Shown: positions 6,748 to 8,704 of the stretch, piece after piece
Layout of the letters: the number at the start of each line of letters is the position of its first letter
Numbering within the stretch: the stretch's first letter is position 1
Translations under genes and position numbers: made by a program
Assembly: GCA_007122565.1 (NCBI GenBank)
Contig: SKTJ01000221.1
Span: 1 to 8,704, forward strand
DNA length: 8,704 nucleotides
Direction of reading: 5' to 3'
Source of the DNA: Syntrophomonadaceae bacterium
GTDB lineage: Bacteria; Bacillota; Dethiobacteria; DTU022; UBA8154
Notes under the pieces: model-generated
The model's database searches: none
Told to the model about the DNA's origin: nothing
The model's input: only the letters and a program-made list of their open reading frames with translations

Positions 6748-7572
6748 CCCGTTTTATCTAACGCTGATCTGAAGGAACTCAGCAGTAGAGCTGTCAGTAT
6801 GCGCCGGGACATTGTGAAGATGGTCCATCAGGCCGCTTCCGGCCACCCTGGCGGAGCCCTCTCTATCATTGATATCCTGGTCATCCTTTACTATAAGGTC
6901 ATGCAGGTGGATCCCCTGAACCCCACCGACAGGGAGCGGGATCGGCTTGTTTTCAGCAAAGGACATGCCTGCCCCGCCCTCTATGCCATCCTGGCGGACC
7001 GGGGATTTTTCCCCCCCGCTTATCTTGAACAGTTTCGCAAAATTGATTCCCCGCTGCAGGGCCATCCTGATATGCGAAAAACGCCGGGGGTGGATTTTTC
7101 CACCGGCTCTCTTGGCCAGGGACTTTCCGCGGCCAACGGTATGGCCCTGGCAGCCCGTCTGGACGGTTCACCGCGGCGCGTCTACGTGGTGCTCGGTGAT
7201 GGGGAGATTCAGGAGGGGCAGATCTGGGAGGCGGCCCTGACCTCAGCCCATTACCGCCTTGATAACCTCACCGCCTTCCTCGATAATAATGGCCTGCAGA
7301 TCGACGGATGGGTGCGGGATGTGAAGTCTGTTGAACCGGTGGCGCCTAAATGGAAGGCGTTTGGCTGGAATGTCCTGGAGTGTGACGGGCATGATTATGC
7401 TCAGCTGCTGGAAGCAATACAAAGGGCCCGTGCCAACCGGGGGGCACCCACCATCATCATCGCACACACGGTAAAGGGAAAAGGGATTCCCTTCATGGAA
7501 AATCGGGAAGAATGGCACGGCACAGCACCAAGCGCAGAAGAGTTGGAAAGAGCCCTGGCGGCACTGCAGTAG
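6745..7572 (+). CDS. Transketolase, N-terminal (TPP-binding) subunit
   Basis: The N-terminal half of a split transketolase, about 275 residues. The complete enzyme moves two-carbon ketol units between sugar phosphates in the non-oxidative pentose phosphate pathway, in the cytoplasm. The pyrophosphate-binding half is complete: AASGHPGGALS near residue 35 with its conserved His, SKGHACPALYA near 75, TGSLGQGL near 125, the thiamine-diphosphate/Mg motif GDGEIQEGQ (153-161) ending in LDNN (181-184), and KGKGIPFMEN..EWHG close to the end, as in other family members (numbering from the ATG at 6739). Active enzyme needs a C-terminal subunit, normally encoded by the next gene, but no such gene follows here. 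The start is taken as TTG from Shine-Dalgarno spacing; ATG 6739 is the alternative. Probably the last gene of the secA-prfB-yitT unit. No clear terminator follows. Confidence 0.93.
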   Translation: MPVLSNADLKELSSRAVSMRRDIVKMVHQAASGHPGGALSIIDILVILYYKVMQVDPLNPTDRERDRLVFSKGHACPALYAILADRGFFPPAYLEQFRKIDSPLQGHPDMRKTPGVDFSTGSLGQGLSAANGMALAARLDGSPRRVYVVLGDGEIQEGQIWEAALTSAHYRLDNLTAFLDNNGLQIDGWVRDVKSVEPVAPKWKAFGWNVLECDGHDYAQLLEAIQRARANRGAPTIIIAHTVKGKGIPFMENREEWHGTAPSAEELERALAALQ

Positions 7573-7593
7573 CTGGGAGAATAAAGAAGTATT

Positions 7594-7675
7594 CAGGAGT
7601 CAGGAGTCAGGAGAAAAGATGAATCAACTAATCTTTTAAAGTCTTATGGGGCTCACCGACCTTTTGACTTTTCAC
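7594..7675. repeat. Intergenic repeat copy 3 at a break in gene order
   Basis: Tandem heptamers CAGGAGT (7594-7600, 7601-7607, then CAGGAG to 7613) lead into a perfect seven-base inverted repeat, AAAAGAT (7614-7620) and ATCTTTT (7631-7637), around a ten-base loop. TTTTGAC and TTTTCAC (7662-7675) resemble the right-arm units of copies 1 and 2, though part of this may already be folC coding. The element shares CAGGAGAAAAGAT with copy 2 but has a different loop. It lies exactly between the transketolase subunit and the folC remnant. Confidence 0.65.
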
Positions 7676-7689
7676 ATCCGCTACATCCG

Positions 7690-8268
7690 ATGCCTCAGCT
7701 TACCATCCGTATGATGGGCAGTCATCAAACCAACAATGCCTCATTGGCCCTTCTGACAATGCTGGCTTTACGCCATCACGGCCTTCTGGAAATCAGCGAC
7801 GAGGCATTGGCAAGCGGTCTCCAGCAGAGCTTCTGGGCCGGCCGGCTCGAAGTACTGCATCAATCCCCTCTTGTTATCATTGATGGTGCCCACAACCTTC
7901 AGGGCGCCCAAATCCTCCAGCAGTTCCTGGTGGATCACTTTCCGGACAGGAAAATTCATTTTCTGATGGGGATGCTGAATAACAAAGATATCAGTGGTGT
8001 TCTCAATACACTGATGCCCCTTGGCCAGAAGCTATTTTTTACCAGAGCTAATAACCCAAAAGCAGTGAATCCTGAAACCCTTGCTGAACAAGTGCAGCTC
8101 TTCGGAAAAGAAATATACGCCATTGATTCCATGGCCGAAGCTGTGGAAACCGCGTTGATGCAAACGGCTGCCGATGAAGTATTGGTTATCACCGGCTCTT
8201 TGTATCTGGTGGGCGATGCCAAAACCATCCTGCTCCAATTCTTGGATCAGCAAAGAGAGGCCAGTTAG
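7690..8268 (+). pseudogene. folC: 5'-truncated folylpolyglutamate/dihydrofolate synthase (C-terminal domain only)
   Basis: About 192 residues matching the C-terminal part of FolC, the Mur-ligase-family enzyme that adds glutamate to folates. Visible landmarks are MGSHQTNNASLAL (the GxHQxxNAxxAL signature), WAGRLEV, IIDGAHNLQGA (the DGAHN motif), MGMLNNKDISGVL, and VLVITGSLYLVGDA close to the end. Full-length FolC is about 430 residues. The missing 230-240 N-terminal residues hold the GTNGKGS ATP-binding loop, so the product cannot be an active synthase alone. The frame is open upstream to a TAA at 7582, and FolC-like coding may begin near 7650, directly after the repeat hairpin. No Shine-Dalgarno precedes ATG 7690. 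The body has no frameshifts or internal stops, so the break is either recent or an assembly join. A stand-alone Mur-ligase C-domain protein is possible but less likely. Confidence 0.8.
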
Positions 8269-8315
8269 AGACCTTCATTTAAAATGTGAAGATTTGATCA
8301 CGGGAGTCTCTTTTA
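8267..8315 (+). terminator. Possible intrinsic terminator after the folC remnant
   Basis: AGAGAC (8267-8272), overlapping the folC stop, pairs with GTCTCT (8306-8311), and TTTT follows (8311-8314). An inner hairpin, CTTCAT (8273-8278) with GTGAAG (8286-8291), would shorten the otherwise long loop. The stem is modest in GC. The U-tract is on the plus side only, so it would serve folC and not the convergent minus-strand gene. Confidence 0.4.
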
Positions 8316-8339
8316 TTAATACCTCGGCTCTTTTGATTT

Positions 8340-8704
8340 TTACATTGCCTGGTAGATGATATCTCCATCCATCATGGTTAATAAGACTTTTGTTTTTTTG
8401 ATTTTCTCTGAAGGAATGTTAAACAGGTTCTGGTCCAGGATGATGATGTCTGCCAACTTTCCTTCCTCGAGAGTTCCCAACTGGTCTTCCCGTCCAGCGC
8501 TGTAGGCTGATCCATAGGTATACGAACGCAGCACTTCATACATGGATAGTTTTTCCGAGGGTGTCCATCCGCCCAAAGGTTCACCGTCATTGTGAAGACG
8601 TGTCACCGCCCGGTAAATTTCAAGGAATGGATCCTGGCTCACCACAGGACAGTCACTCCCAATGGCCATGATTCCTGATGTATTGTACAGGGATTTAAAG
8701 GCAA
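8340..8704 (-). CDS. YtcJ-like amidohydrolase (amidohydrolase 3 family), C-terminal part, runs off the window
   Basis: The C-terminal 121 or so residues of a metal-dependent amidohydrolase, read on the minus strand from the right edge to TAA at 8340-8342. The frame is still open at base 8704, so the start lies outside the window. The visible part fits the YtcJ / amidohydrolase-3 pattern. AIGSDCPV carries the late metal-ligand Asp at the end of the barrel, followed by DPFLEIYRAVTR. Then comes the return to the small beta domain, LGTLEEGKLADIIILDQNLFNIP, and a final short strand ending DGDIIYQAM. Full-length relatives have about 530 residues. Substrates of this family are diverse amide or imide compounds and cannot be told from this fragment. 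It is convergent with the folC remnant, 71 bases away. An internal Met (8667-8669) is not the start. Confidence 0.88.
   Translation of the reverse strand, partial: AFKSLYNTSGIMAIGSDCPVVSQDPFLEIYRAVTRLHNDGEPLGGWTPSEKLSMYEVLRSYTYGSAYSAGREDQLGTLEEGKLADIIILDQNLFNIPSEKIKKTKVLLTMMDGDIIYQAM

Overview
The window looks like chromosomal DNA from a Gram-positive bacterium, most likely a moderately GC-rich member of the Firmicutes, class Clostridia. The reasons are the adjacent secA-prfB pair (the same order as in Bacillus), a YitT-type membrane protein, a half-length transketolase N-terminal subunit of the split type, and strong GGAGG ribosome binding sites. This is an inference from gene content; nothing in the window names the organism.

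Layout. Bases 1-208 are non-coding and hold low-complexity repeat DNA. A HAD-type phosphatase gene follows (209-1393). The spacer 1394-1655 holds a second repeat copy, then a candidate sigma-A promoter and a structured leader in front of secA (1656-4679). Downstream, on the same strand and closely spaced, come prfB (4723-5857, read through a programmed +1 frameshift), yitT (5879-6718) and the transketolase N-terminal subunit (start about 6745, end 7572). These four probably form one transcription unit. It would make the protein-export motor SecA, the UAA/UGA release factor RF2, a YitT-family membrane protein of unclear function, and half of a thiamine-diphosphate enzyme of the pentose phosphate pathway.

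The order breaks at 7573-7690. The transketolase C-terminal partner expected next is absent. A third repeat copy sits there instead, and beyond it lies only the C-terminal part of a folylpolyglutamate synthase (folC, to 8268). The right edge holds the 3' end of a minus-strand YtcJ-like amidohydrolase that runs off the window, convergent with the folC remnant.

Most of the window is ordinary housekeeping DNA, and I do not see a complete undescribed system. The points most worth a second look are the repeat-associated break that leaves transketolase without its partner and folC without its N-terminus, the three related repeats that keep an AAAAGAT/ATCTTTT hairpin or its right anchor, the large A-rich insertion and a second short insertion in SecA, and a possible alternative-pairing leader that could hide the secA ribosome binding site.
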